A stretch of 64,000 nucleotides of DNA, taken from NCBI RefSeq assembly GCF_040905785.1, contig NZ_JBBDQW010000061.1:40042-104041 (forward strand). The letters are read 5' to 3'. The DNA comes from Tistlia sp040905785 (GTDB lineage: Bacteria > Pseudomonadota > Alphaproteobacteria > Kiloniellales > DSM-21159). The translations under genes were made by a program, and so were the position numbers. This document shows, piece after piece, positions 9,213-61,930 of the stretch; position 1 is the stretch's first letter; each line of letters opens with the position of its first letter. The notes below the pieces were generated by a model. The model saw only the letters and a program-made list of their open reading frames with translations, did not search any database and was not told where the DNA came from.

Positions 9213-10318
9213 GCGCCGGCCTCGGCCGGAGCCGCCGGCGCGACCTCTTCCAGGGCGAAGTAGCCGTTGTAGCCCTCCAGGTAGACGGCGGCGCGGTGGC
9301 CGAAGAGGACGACCGCGGGAGTCTTGGTGGTCAGGGCCCGCTCGTAGCCGGCGACCGTGACGCGCGTGCCGACCGGGTGGCGGCGGTTCCAGGCGGCCAC
9401 CGTCGCCTGCGCGTCGGGGCGCGCCTCCGGCTCCAGCTCGGGCGCAGAAGCGGCCGGCGCGGGCGGGTTGGCCTCGAAATCGCTGCGGATGCCACGGACC
9501 AGCTTGGTCAGGACGTCGCCGGGGCCGAGCTCCAGGAAGTCGGTCACGCCCTCGCTCAGCAGGAAGCGCACCGAGTCCAGCCAGCGCACCGGCTGGGTCA
9601 GTTGGTCGGCCAGCCGGCGCGCGGTCTCGCCGGACCGGTAGGGCTGGGCGTCGACGTTGGCGACCACCGGAATCTGCGGCTCGGCGAAGGTGAACTCGGC
9701 CAGGAAGGCGGCGAAGGCCTCGCCCGCCGGGCGCATGTAGCGCGAGTGGAAGGCGCCGCCGACGTTGAGCGGGATGTAGGTCGCGCCGTTGCGCTCGAAG
9801 CAGTCCTGGGCCGCCCGGATGTCGGGCTCCAGGCCCGAGAGGATGGTCTGGGCGGGCGCGTTGAAGTTCGCCACGTCGAGAGCTTCCAGGCCGTTCTCGG
9901 CCAGGATCTCGGCGATCCGCCCGGCGGGCAGGCCGACCACCGCCGCCATGGTGCCCTTGGGGGCGGCGGCCATCAGCTCGCCGCGCTGCCTGACCAGCTT
10001 CAGGCCGTCCTCGAAGCCGACCGCGCCGGCGCACTCCAGCGCGTTGTATTCGCCCAGGCTGTGGCCGGCGACGAAGTCGGGCTGCGCGCCGGTTTCCTGC
10101 AGGCGGCGCCGGTGGCTCAGCGCGTTGACGACGTAGAGCGCCGGCTGGGTGAACTGGGTCCGGGTCAGTCGGCGCTCGGGGTCGCGCAGGCAGAGCTCCG
10201 CGATGGAATAGCCCAGGACCGCGTCGGCGGCCTCGGTCAGCTCGGGAAAGGCCTCGAACAGGCCGTCGCCCATGCCGACGCGCTGCGACCCCTGGCCGGG
10301 AAAGAGGTAGGCTTGCAT
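9209..10318 (-). CDS. trans-acting malonyl-CoA:ACP acyltransferase (trans-AT)
   Basis: A 369-residue FabD-fold acyltransferase. FPGQGSQ lies at 6-12, the nucleophile in GHSLGEY (Ser87), the carboxylate-binding Arg in RQRGE (about 112), and the catalytic His in GAFHSR (His191), a pattern typical of malonyl-specific enzymes. After about residue 290 there is a short Pro/Ala-rich link and a 70-residue C-terminal extension (GTRVTVAGYERAL, GYNGYFALEE), seen in discrete trans-ATs but not in housekeeping FabD. None of the PKS modules here has its own AT, so this enzyme is expected to load malonyl units on all extending ACPs. It is divergent to the PfaD gene and convergent with the LysE remnant, sharing stop bases. 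Whether a second AT lies outside the window is unknown. Confidence 0.93.
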   Translation of the reverse strand: MQAYLFPGQGSQRVGMGDGLFEAFPELTEAADAVLGYSIAELCLRDPERRLTRTQFTQPALYVVNALSHRRRLQETGAQPDFVAGHSLGEYNALECAGAVGFEDGLKLVRQRGELMAAAPKGTMAAVVGLPAGRIAEILAENGLEALDVANFNAPAQTILSGLEPDIRAAQDCFERNGATYIPLNVGGAFHSRYMRPAGEAFAAFLAEFTFAEPQIPVVANVDAQPYRSGETARRLADQLTQPVRWLDSVRFLLSEGVTDFLELGPGDVLTKLVRGIRSDFEANPPAPAASAPELEPEARPDAQATVAAWNRRHPVGTRVTVAGYERALTTKTPAVVLFGHRAAVYLEGYNGYFALEEVAPAAPAEAGA

Positions 10319-10516
10319 GGCGGGTTCTTCCGGCAGTGGCGGGACGGCGAGGAGATTAGCAACTCCGCCGCGGGCGCACTACCGGCCCGCCAGGCCGAAT
10401 CCCGCTACGGTCGACGCTCCGTGCCAACGCGGCGGTTGCGCGGCGGCCGTCTTCGCGCCTCAATGGCCGAGGGGCGACGAAGACAGAGGCGACGAGGAGA
10501 GGGGGCGAGGGGCAGG
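10319..10516. promoter_or_regulatory. divergent intergenic region between trans-AT and trans-ER genes
   Basis: A 198-bp gap between two divergently transcribed genes, so it should hold a promoter for each. I see no convincing -35/-10 pair or operator palindrome. A purine-rich GAGG tract at about 10495-10515 probably serves as the ribosome binding site for the PfaD-like gene. Confidence 0.4.
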
Positions 10517-11866
10517 GTGATCACGCCGGAACGACTGGGATCCGAGCGCTTTCGGGAAGACTACGGGCTGCGGGCTGCCTACGTTGCCGGCGCCATGGTC
10601 AAGGGCATCGCCTCGACCGCGCTGGTGATCCGCATGGCGCGGGCCGGCTTCCTGTCGTTCTTCGGCTCGGGCGGCCTGCGCCTGGCGGAGATCGAGGCCG
10701 CGATCCTGCAGATCCAGCAGGCCCTCCCGGGCGGCGCGCCCTACGGCGTCAACCTGCTGGCCGACCCCTCGCGGCCCGAGGAGGAGAGGGCGCTGGTCGA
10801 CCTGCTGCTGCGGCACGGCGTGCGCAACCTCGAGGCCTCGGCCTTCATGCAGGTCAGCCCGGCGCTCGTGCAGTTCCGCCTGACCGGCCTGGCGACGGAC
10901 GCCCAGGGCCGGCTGAGCGTGCCGAACCGCGTGATCGCCAAGATCTCGCGGCCCGAGGTCGCGGCCTCCTTCCTGTCGCCGGCGCCGCGGGCGATGGTCG
11001 AGCGGCTGCTCGCCGAGGGCCGGATCTCCGAGCAGGAAGCGGCCCTGGCCGAGCGCCTGCCGGTCGCCTCCGACCTCAACGTCGAGGCCGATTCCGGCGG
11101 CCACACCGACGGCGGCGTGACCTCGGTCCTGCTGCCGGCGATCCTGCGCCTGCGCGACCGGTTGCAGGAGGAGCGGGGCTACGAGACGCCGGTGCGGGTC
11201 GGCACCTCGGGCGGCATCGGCACGCCGGAGGCCGCGGCCTGCGCCTTCCTGCTCGGCGCCGACTTCCTCGGCACCGGCTCGATCAACCAGTGCAGCGTCG
11301 AGGCCGGCACCAGCGAGGCGGTCAAGGAGATGCTGCAGGAGATCGGCGTCCAGGATACTGCCTACGCCCCGGCCGGCGACATGTTCGAGCTGGGCTCGAA
11401 GATCCAGGTCATGAGGAAGGGCGTCTTCTTCCCGGCCAAGGCCAACCGGCTCTACGACCTCTGGCGCAGCCACGCCTCCTTCGAGGCGATCGAGGCGCCG
11501 GTGCGCAGGGAGATCCAGGACAAGTACTTCAAGCGCAGCTTCGAGGAGGTCTTCCGGGAAACCCGGGCCCACTACATGACGGCCTTTCCCGAGCAGATCG
11601 AGCGCGCCGAGCGCAATCCCAAGGCGATGATGGCGCTGGTCTTCCGCTGGTACTTCGTCCACACCATGCGCCTCGCCCTGGCGGGCGACAGCGCCCAGCG
11701 GGTCGATTTCCAGGTCCATACCGGCCCGGCGCTCGGCGCCTTCAACCAGTGGGTCAAGGGCTCGGCCCTGGAGGACTGGCGCAATCGCCATGTCGATGCC
11801 GTCGCCGAACACCTGCTGCAGGCCTGCGCCGACTACATGAACCAGCGGTTCCGGGCCTTCGCCTGA
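10517..11866 (+). CDS. PfaD-type trans-acting enoyl reductase
   Basis: 449 residues from GTG 10517, preceded by a GAGGGGCAG ribosome-binding tract. I chose this start because the protein then opens ITPERLGSERFREDYGL, as in PksE/PfaD proteins; an in-frame ATG at 10463 would add 18 Arg/Gly-rich residues. GAMVKGIAS, GFLSFFGSGGLR, YGVNLLADP, EADSGGHTDGG and VRVGTSGGIGTPEA mark the FMN-binding TIM-barrel of the 2-nitropropane-dioxygenase-like enoyl reductases, and the C-terminal half (KVNRLYDLWR-like segment, FxVHTGPALGAFNxW) is typical of PfaD. It should reduce selected enoyl-ACP intermediates in trans, since no module has a cis ER. No AT is fused to it, unlike some homologues. Confidence 0.95.
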   Translation: MITPERLGSERFREDYGLRAAYVAGAMVKGIASTALVIRMARAGFLSFFGSGGLRLAEIEAAILQIQQALPGGAPYGVNLLADPSRPEEERALVDLLLRHGVRNLEASAFMQVSPALVQFRLTGLATDAQGRLSVPNRVIAKISRPEVAASFLSPAPRAMVERLLAEGRISEQEAALAERLPVASDLNVEADSGGHTDGGVTSVLLPAILRLRDRLQEERGYETPVRVGTSGGIGTPEAAACAFLLGADFLGTGSINQCSVEAGTSEAVKEMLQEIGVQDTAYAPAGDMFELGSKIQVMRKGVFFPAKANRLYDLWRSHASFEAIEAPVRREIQDKYFKRSFEEVFRETRAHYMTAFPEQIERAERNPKAMMALVFRWYFVHTMRLALAGDSAQRVDFQVHTGPALGAFNQWVKGSALEDWRNRHVDAVAEHLLQACADYMNQRFRAFA

Positions 11867-11918
11867 CGACCGCCACACCCTTACCTGCAAGCCCGCCGCA
11901 GAGAGACGAAAGCAGAAG

Positions 11919-12908
11919 ATGGATACCCACGGACCCGACCTGAAGGCGCAGCTGAAGCAGCGGCTGTTCGACGGCATCTCGGCGCACATCGACGCGATCG
12001 GCCACGTGCCCGCCGACCTCGCGAGGCTGGCCGGCGACGCCCCGCTCGGCGGGCTGGGCCCGCGGCCCGAGCCGGCATCGGACGGGCGGGAGCAGGTCGC
12101 CGCGGCGGACGGCCCCGACAGCGGCCGCCTCGCGGTCGCGGTCAACCGCCATTACGACGACACCTTCTACAGCCGCGACGGCATCATGGGCTTGCTGCTC
12201 GGCGAAACGCAGTACCGCAACATCGGCTACTGGGACGCCTCGACGAAGACGCAGCACCAGGCCAGCGAGCGGCTGCAGGACGCGCTGCTCGCTCTCCTCC
12301 CGGAGAAGACCGGCCGGATCCTCGACGTCGCCTGCGGCCTGGGCGCCTCGACCCGGCGCCTGCTCGACCACTACAGGCCGGAGGACGTCTGGGCGATCAA
12401 CATCTCGGAAAAGCAGATCGAGACGACCCGGGCCAACGCGCCCGGCTGCAACGCCCAGGTCATGAACGCCGTCGAGATGAGCTTCCGGGACGGCTTCTTC
12501 GATGCCGTCCTCTGCATCGAAGCCGCCTTCCACTTCGAGACGCGGCGGCGCTTCCTCGAGGAAGCCTACCGGGTGCTTGCCCCCGGCGGCCACCTCGTCC
12601 TGTCGGACGTGCTCTTCACCTCCCGCGAGCGGCTGGCGCAGTACCCGGTCTTCCCGAGCCCGGAAAACCACCTGGAGAGCGTGGAGGAGTATCGGGCGCT
12701 GCTGTCCGAGGTCGGCTTCCACGAGATCCACGTCGAGGACGCCAGGGACGAGATCTGGCGCGCGCACTTCCTCCACGTCGTCGAGCGGCTGCACGAGGAG
12801 TTCGGCGACGGCCGGCTCGACCTCGTGCGGCTAACGGACGCGCTGTGGACCTACTATCACCTCGACGCGATCACCGGTCCTTGCCTGCTGGTCGGCGCGC
12901 GCAAGTAG
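11919..12908 (+). CDS. SAM-dependent class I methyltransferase
   Basis: 329 residues, starting 52 bp after the PfaD-like gene and probably in the same operon; AGAGAGACG at 11898-11906 may be the ribosome binding site. A roughly 70-residue N-terminal segment without recognised motifs precedes the catalytic fold. SAM motif I is RILDVACGLGAS (about 133-144), with the post-I region WAINISEKQIETT and the motif II/III region GFFDAVLCIEAAFHFETR and LAPGGHLVLSDVLF. It resembles sterol/O-methyltransferase-like enzymes used as tailoring methylases. Methyl acceptor and timing (on the assembly line or after release) cannot be read from the sequence. Confidence 0.88.
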   Translation: MDTHGPDLKAQLKQRLFDGISAHIDAIGHVPADLARLAGDAPLGGLGPRPEPASDGREQVAAADGPDSGRLAVAVNRHYDDTFYSRDGIMGLLLGETQYRNIGYWDASTKTQHQASERLQDALLALLPEKTGRILDVACGLGASTRRLLDHYRPEDVWAINISEKQIETTRANAPGCNAQVMNAVEMSFRDGFFDAVLCIEAAFHFETRRRFLEEAYRVLAPGGHLVLSDVLFTSRERLAQYPVFPSPENHLESVEEYRALLSEVGFHEIHVEDARDEIWRAHFLHVVERLHEEFGDGRLDLVRLTDALWTYYHLDAITGPCLLVGARK

Positions 12909-12926
12909 CCGGCGCCGGCGGCGAGG

Positions 12927-13946
12927 TCACAGCCTCAGCTTCTCGGCCTCGGGGATCGCGGTCACGTCGACCGGGTGGGGATAGCGGTGGACGACGCCCT
13001 CCTGCATGTCGAGCAGGAAGTTGTTGACCGGCGTGCCGTGCAGCTTCTGCCTGAGGCGGATCCGGGCGTCGTAGAGCGGGAACATGCGGATCACGTAGAC
13101 CTCGCGGTCGACCTGCTCGTTCTTCCAGCGCTCGGCGGCGTGGAAGTTCTTGTTGTTGAACATCAGCACCCGGCCGCGGCCCTCCTCGGTGCGCCGGAAG
13201 TCCCCGGCGTACTGCTTCTTGGCCAGCGGGATGACGCCCTTGTAGAGGGTCATCAGGTCCTGGTGCGGCTTGCTCCTGATGAAGGCCGCCATCTGCCTGG
13301 CGGTGATCCTGTCGGGGTCGACGTAGCCCTTCTCGTCCAGGCACTCGGGGATCTGCGAGAAGTGCTCGTAGAGCAGCTTCAGCAGCACGTTGCCCGCGAC
13401 CTTCAGCTTGCTTTCCGGCAGCACCGAGAGGCGCCCGCCGTTGTCGTCGTCGAGGTCGACCAGCGGGATGTAGAGGCTGAGGTCGTTCTCGGTCTCGTAG
13501 AAGTGATGAAAGTTCGGCAGGTCGGTGTGGATGCCGGCCGCCGGCGAGCGGTGGCTGTTGCGCAGGTACATGTCGTAGGAGGCGACGATGTAGCGGGTCT
13601 CGAAGAGACGCTGAAAGTCCTGCTTCATGAGCTGGGCCAGCACCTTCTCCATGCAGGCCTGGTCGCAATAGACCGCCTTGCTGTAGGCCTTGTCGTAGAA
13701 GCGCTTCACCAGTTTCTTGGCGGCCCCCGGAAAGGTATTGAAGACGAAACCAAGGACGGCGCCTTCCAGATAGGCCTGATGCTGGTTGTCGACGAAGAAT
13801 TTTGGGAAGTCGTTGTGACCGAGCGCCTTCGTCAGGTAGTGCTCCTTGATTTCCTCGACCAGATCTTCTTCCAGAGAAATGCCGGTTTCTACAAAGCCGT
13901 TGGCCTGATGCTCGCTGAAATAGGGATCTTTGAGAATGCCGAGCAT
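12927..13946 (-). CDS. putative Fe(II)/2-oxoglutarate-dependent oxygenase (phytanoyl-CoA dioxygenase-like)
   Basis: 339 residues from the ATG at 13946, which follows a GGGGGAG site four bases upstream; longer in-frame starts exist but lack such a site. The sequence is unlike common families at first sight. It does carry HTD (His140, Asp142) in AGIHTDLPNFHHF, a GGRLSVLPES turn, and a distal His269 in NNKNFHAAERW followed by REVYVIRMFP (Arg281/Arg287). That spacing fits the HxD...H iron triad and the 2-oxoglutarate-binding Arg of a jelly-roll oxygenase. It would then hydroxylate or desaturate the product or an intermediate. Lys, Tyr and Phe are more frequent than in neighbouring proteins. It reads opposite to the flanking methyltransferase genes. 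Confidence 0.6.
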   Translation of the reverse strand: MLGILKDPYFSEHQANGFVETGISLEEDLVEEIKEHYLTKALGHNDFPKFFVDNQHQAYLEGAVLGFVFNTFPGAAKKLVKRFYDKAYSKAVYCDQACMEKVLAQLMKQDFQRLFETRYIVASYDMYLRNSHRSPAAGIHTDLPNFHHFYETENDLSLYIPLVDLDDDNGGRLSVLPESKLKVAGNVLLKLLYEHFSQIPECLDEKGYVDPDRITARQMAAFIRSKPHQDLMTLYKGVIPLAKKQYAGDFRRTEEGRGRVLMFNNKNFHAAERWKNEQVDREVYVIRMFPLYDARIRLRQKLHGTPVNNFLLDMQEGVVHRYPHPVDVTAIPEAEKLRL

Positions 13947-14127
13947 TGAGCTCCCCCGAGGTATGACGGCTTCCGGACGGATCTCGGAGTGTAGGCAAGC
14001 CGCCGAAAGGGCGCCATACGAATGTCCGATCGCGCGCCTGCGCGGGCGACTTTCCGCTGGAGGGCGGGGAGGCCCCACCCTATGCTGCGGCGGTCGCTCA
14101 TGCTGCATGCTCGAGGGGGGCCTTACG
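13947..14127. promoter_or_regulatory. divergent intergenic region between oxygenase and methyltransferase genes
   Basis: A 181-bp gap between divergent genes that should hold their promoters. I see no clear promoter boxes. A GAGGGGGG tract at 14113-14120 serves the methyltransferase start. Confidence 0.35.
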
Positions 14128-14943
14128 ATGCAGACTGCCGAACCCGAAGTGGTCGCCACGCTCTACGATTCGCCCGAGGGGCAGTTCGGGCCGACCCTGT
14201 TCGGCGGGCACCTGCACTGGGGTTACTGGGACGCCGAGACCGCCGGAGCCAGCTTCGCCGCCGCCGCCGACCGCTTGGCCGAGATCATGATCGAGCGGAT
14301 CCGGATCGGACCGGGACAGCGCTTCGTCGACCTCGGCTGCGGTGTCGGCCAGCCGGCCGCGAAGCTCGCGCGCGCCACGGGCTGCCAGGTCGACGGCATC
14401 ACGATCAGCGGCTCGCAGCAGCGGGCCGCGACGGCCATGGCCGAGGCCGAGGGGCTCCAGGACCGCCTGCGGTTCTTCCACGGCAGCGCCCTGGAGATTC
14501 CTGCCGAGGACGCCAGCTACGACGGCGGCTGGTTCTTCGAATCGATCTTCCACATGGGCCACCGGGCGGCGCTTCTGGAAGCCGCGCGCGTGCTCAAGCC
14601 GGGCGCGACGCTGCTGCTGACCGACCTGCCGACGCTGCCGACCACGAGCGACGAGTTCAGGGATTTCGTCCAGGAGCACATCCATTCCGTCTTCGTCGCC
14701 AAGGAGGACTATCCGGCCCTGATGGCGGAAGCCGGTTTCGAGCTCGTCGAGATCGAGGACATTTCGGAGAACGTCATGCCCTGGCTGGTGCCCAAGCTGA
14801 CGGAAGCGCTCGAAGAGCATCGGGGCACGCTCGTCGAAATGTTCGGCGAGGAAACCGAGAAGATGATCGAGAACTGGATCTTTCTCTTCGAGTACATGAG
14901 CGAGAATCTCGGCTACATGGTCGTGACCGCGAGGAAGAAATAG
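14128..14943 (+). CDS. SAM-dependent methyltransferase (Methyltransf_11 type)
   Basis: 271 residues from ATG 14128, placed eight bases after GAGGGGGG; an in-frame ATG at 14107 is possible but poorly spaced. SAM motif I is FVDLGCGVGQ (66-75), followed by QVDGITISGSQQ, the acidic motif II region AEDASYDGGWFFESIFHM, and RVLKPGATLLLTDLP. The overall pattern (FGGHLHWGYWD before motif I) matches small-molecule O/C-methyltransferases such as those of secondary metabolism. It probably methylates a hydroxyl of the product. It is the last gene before the giant PKS and is separated from it by 122 bp in which I see no clear signal apart from a GGAGAGG tract upstream of 15066. Confidence 0.87.
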   Translation: MQTAEPEVVATLYDSPEGQFGPTLFGGHLHWGYWDAETAGASFAAAADRLAEIMIERIRIGPGQRFVDLGCGVGQPAAKLARATGCQVDGITISGSQQRAATAMAEAEGLQDRLRFFHGSALEIPAEDASYDGGWFFESIFHMGHRAALLEAARVLKPGATLLLTDLPTLPTTSDEFRDFVQEHIHSVFVAKEDYPALMAEAGFELVEIEDISENVMPWLVPKLTEALEEHRGTLVEMFGEETEKMIENWIFLFEYMSENLGYMVVTARKK

Positions 14944-15065
14944 CTTGCCCGGTCGCGCCGAGACGGGGGCGGGGCGCCCGGCGCCGGATCGCGTGAAGAC
15001 GTCGGGCCCTGCGGTGCGCGTCGCCGGCGACCGGGGCTGAGGCGGAGAGGCCGCCCGGGCTGCTG

Positions 15066-40660
<25,595 letters not shown>

Positions 40661-40664
<4 letters not shown>

Positions 40665-41999
40665 GCCAGCCCTTCAAACTCTGCATCGTCGGCGGCGGCC
40701 CGCTCGGCATCGGCCTCGGCCGGGAGCTGAACGACGGCGGCATCGACTACGACCTCTACGAGTCCGAGGCGGACCTCGGCGGCGTCTGGAACGCCGAGGG
40801 CGCGAGCGGGCGGGTCTATCCCTCGCTCCACCTGATCTCGCCGAAGTTCAACACCCAGGTCCCCGACTACCCGATGCCGGAGCACTACCCGCCCTATCCG
40901 AACCACCGGATGATGCTGGCCTACATCCGCGCCTACGCCCGCGACTTCGGCGTCTACGACAAGGCCGTGCTCAACACCTCGGTGACCTGGATCGAGCCGA
41001 GCGGGGCGGGCTGGGAGGTCGAGCTGTCGAGCGGTCAGCGCCGGCGCTACGACATGGTCGCCGTCTGCAACGGCGCCCAGCGCGTGCCGCGCTACCCCGA
41101 CCCGCCCTATCCGGGCGCCTTCGGCGGCGAGGTCCTGCACTCCATGGACTACAAGTCGCCCGACCAGGTCCGCGGCAAGCGCGTCCTGGTCGTCGGCGCG
41201 GGCAACTCCGGCTGCGACCTCGCGGTCGACGCCTGCCACGTCGCCGAGGAGGTCCATCACAGCACCCGGCGCGGCTACCACTATTATCCGAAGTTCATCG
41301 GCGGCAAGCCGACGCCGCAGTGGATGCTGCAGCTCGGCAACAAGTTCCAGTCGCGCGAGGAGACCATGGCCTACGTCCAGCAAGTCTTCCAGCTGGCCGG
41401 CTACGACGGCGCCGACTACGGCCTGCGCCGTCCCGACCATCCGCTCGACGCGGCGCACCCGATCATGAACTCGCAGATCCTCTATCACATCGGCCACGGC
41501 GACATCCTGCCGAAGGACGACGTCGCGCGCTTCGCGGGCCGGCGGGTGCACTTCCGCGACGGCGCCAGCGCCGAGGTCGACGTCGTCATCTACGCGACCG
41601 GCTACGACCGCGACTTTCCCTTCCTCGACCCGGCGCTGCTGGAGTGGAAGGACGGCATCCCCGACCTCTTCATCCACATCGCGCCGCGCTCCCTCGACAA
41701 CATCTTCTTCTTCGGCTTCGTCAACGCGGCCGCCGGCCTCGGCGACGGCCTCAGGCTGCAGGGCCAGTTCGTGCGCAGCTACATCCAGGCCTACCGGCAG
41801 AAGACGCCCGGCTTCCGCCGCTTCGTCGCCGCCAAGCAGCAGGACGACCCGGACCTGGGGCAGGACTACTTCGTCGAGTCCCACCGGCACCTCTGGGAGG
41901 TCGACTTCTGGAAGTTCCTGAAGTGCGCGCGCCACTACCGCGACATGCTCGACGAGCCGGCGCCATCGTCCGCGGACCCTGGCCTGCCGGAGACGCAGG

Positions 42000-42007
<8 letters not shown>
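40661..42007 (+). CDS. flavin-containing / Baeyer-Villiger-type monooxygenase encoded at a PKS module split
   Basis: 448 residues from GTG 40661, overlapping the upstream PKS stop as GTGA; its own stop lies eight bases into the next PKS gene. It has an N-terminal FAD Rossmann motif GGGPLGIG (11-18), the signature FxGxxxHxxxY as FGGEVLHSMDY (154-164), a second nucleotide motif GAGNSG (179-184) for NADPH, and ATGYD near residue 312. These define class B flavoprotein monooxygenases (FMO/BVMO). The flanking PKSs share one module: KS plus degenerate DH ends the first and the ACP begins the second. In known trans-AT systems (for example the oocydin OocK enzyme) such monooxygenases insert oxygen beside the beta-carbonyl of an ACP-bound chain, giving an internal ester. 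That role here is inferred; a post-assembly hydroxylation or sulfur/nitrogen oxidation is the alternative. Confidence 0.9.
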
Positions 42008-60677
<18,670 letters not shown>

Positions 60678-60805
60678 GTTGGCGCCCGCGCCGATTCTCT
60701 TTCGTGGGGCCGAATGGCAAGGGAACGAGAAAGGCCTCTTGTGCATTTCCACCGAACGGTTACGTTCAGCGTGAATTTCCCCAATGCCATTCGAAAGGGC
60801 CCTAC

Positions 60806-61141
60806 ATGCCGTCGATCAATCTGGACAAGATGAGCGTTAAAGAACTCAATGAGCTGATCGCCAACGCTCAGGCGAGCATCGCCAAGAAGCAGAAGGAAGA
60901 GCGCAAGACAGCGCTGAAGGACGCGCGGAACGCGGCGGCGAAGTGGGGCTTCGATCTGGACGATCTGGTCGGCGGCGCCAAGAAGTCGGCCGGCCGCAAG
61001 ACCGGCAAGCGCCAGCTCAAGCCGAAGTTCCGCCATCCCGAGAACCCCGACCTGACCTGGAGCGGCGTCGGCCGCAAGCCCAAGTGGGTTCTCGAGGCGG
61101 AAGCCGCCGGCAAGATCGAGTCGATGCGCGTCCAGGGCTGA
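60806..61141 (+). CDS. H-NS/HvrA-family nucleoid-associated protein
   Basis: 111 residues from ATG 60806, after a GAAAGGG site (60794-60799). The N-terminal half is a charged helix suited to coiled-coil dimerisation (VKELNELIANAQASIAKKQK). The C-terminus has the H-NS DNA-binding signature TWSGVGRKPKWV (84-95) after KPKFRHPENP. Proteins of this family bind curved or AT-rich DNA and act as global repressors or silencers. It lies 128 bp after the PKS stop on the same strand. That gap is clearly less GC-rich than its surroundings and may contain its own promoter (around TTACGTTCAGCGTGAATTT, 60760-60780), though I cannot assign boxes. It could silence the cluster or be an unrelated chromosomal gene; the sequence does not decide. 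Confidence 0.9.
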   Translation: MPSINLDKMSVKELNELIANAQASIAKKQKEERKTALKDARNAAAKWGFDLDDLVGGAKKSAGRKTGKRQLKPKFRHPENPDLTWSGVGRKPKWVLEAEAAGKIESMRVQG

Positions 61142-61182
61142 GCGGCCAGGGTGGCGCAGCCCTTTCCGTGTCCGGCGAGGCG

Positions 61183-61202
61183 CGGGCGGGGTTGCCTGCC
61201 CG
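61183..61202. terminator. possible bidirectional hairpin terminator
   Basis: CGGGCGGGGTTGCCTGCCCG can fold into an 8-bp stem (one G-T pair) with a 4-nt loop between two convergent genes. There is no T-tract, so the call is weak. Confidence 0.3.
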
Positions 61203-61215
61203 TCAGGGCGCCCGG

Positions 61216-61878
61216 TTAGATCGGCCGGCCGCTGCTCAGGGCCGCGGCGCGGCGCCAGGCCTCTAGGTCCAGGTAGTCCTCGCCTATGATGTAGCGGCGC
61301 CGGCTGTCGGTCGGCGTGCCGATCGGCAGCGCGCAGAACTCGAAGTCGAAGCTGATCTCGCGGATTGTCTGCAGGCCGCGCAGGAACAGCGGCGTCGGCT
61401 GCGCGTAGGCGTCCCGCCAGGTCGTCTCGAAGTAGGCGCGCTGTGGCCAGTCGAGCTCGTCCAGGTAGCGCAGGGAAACCGCCTGGCCGCCGATCAGGGC
61501 GGTGAGGGCCGAGCCGAGCACCCGGTAGAGCACGCGGAAGGGCTCCGGCTCGATCTCGACCATGCCGACGTGGGGCAGGGTGGCCGGCGGCAGGGCTTCC
61601 GGCCGGAAGGCGTCGCGCGGCGGCCACCCGCCGTCGGCGCCTCTGGCGTCCTCGTACCAGGCGACCAGCGCCCTGAGATGCGGCGACTCCAGCGCTCCGG
61701 GCTCGACGCGCCGCACCGCCTTGGGACGGACCGTCCGGGCGGCGGGCAGGCTGGGCGGTCTGAGAGGCTCGCTCGTTCCCAAAGTGCAGAAATCCGGATC
61801 TCTGAACGCCTGTGGTGTAGTTGCCCCCAGACGAGGCGGCGATGCCGACGAGCGTCCGCCGATGGCATCGGCCCTCAT
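61216..61878 (-). CDS. PAS-domain protein (PAS_5-like)
   Basis: 220 residues if started at the ATG at 61878; the first 50 or so residues look like poorly conserved, possibly non-coding sequence, so the true start may be downstream. The conserved part runs from ESPHLRALVAWYEDAR through LPHVGMVEIEPEPFRVLYRVLGSALTAL and LRYLDEL to EFCALPIGTPTDSRRRYIIGEDYL. This resembles the PAS_5 family common in Rhodospirillales and other Alphaproteobacteria, usually small single-domain proteins of unknown ligand and no output domain. It is convergent with the H-NS-like gene. No link to the polyketide pathway is visible. Confidence 0.7.
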   Translation of the reverse strand: MRADAIGGRSSASPPRLGATTPQAFRDPDFCTLGTSEPLRPPSLPAARTVRPKAVRRVEPGALESPHLRALVAWYEDARGADGGWPPRDAFRPEALPPATLPHVGMVEIEPEPFRVLYRVLGSALTALIGGQAVSLRYLDELDWPQRAYFETTWRDAYAQPTPLFLRGLQTIREISFDFEFCALPIGTPTDSRRRYIIGEDYLDLEAWRRAAALSSGRPI

Positions 61879-61930
61879 TCCGGGGCCCTCATTGGGGGAA
61901 TGCCGAGGAAATGCGTCCCCGAGGCAACGG

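Noticed and set aside
7739..10516. Long frame leading into the PfaD-like gene from upstream, suggesting a large fusion
   Set aside because: The upstream part lies over the luciferase-like gene and the acyltransferase gene in a different frame and has no domain similarity; a good GTG start with a ribosome binding site exists at 10517.
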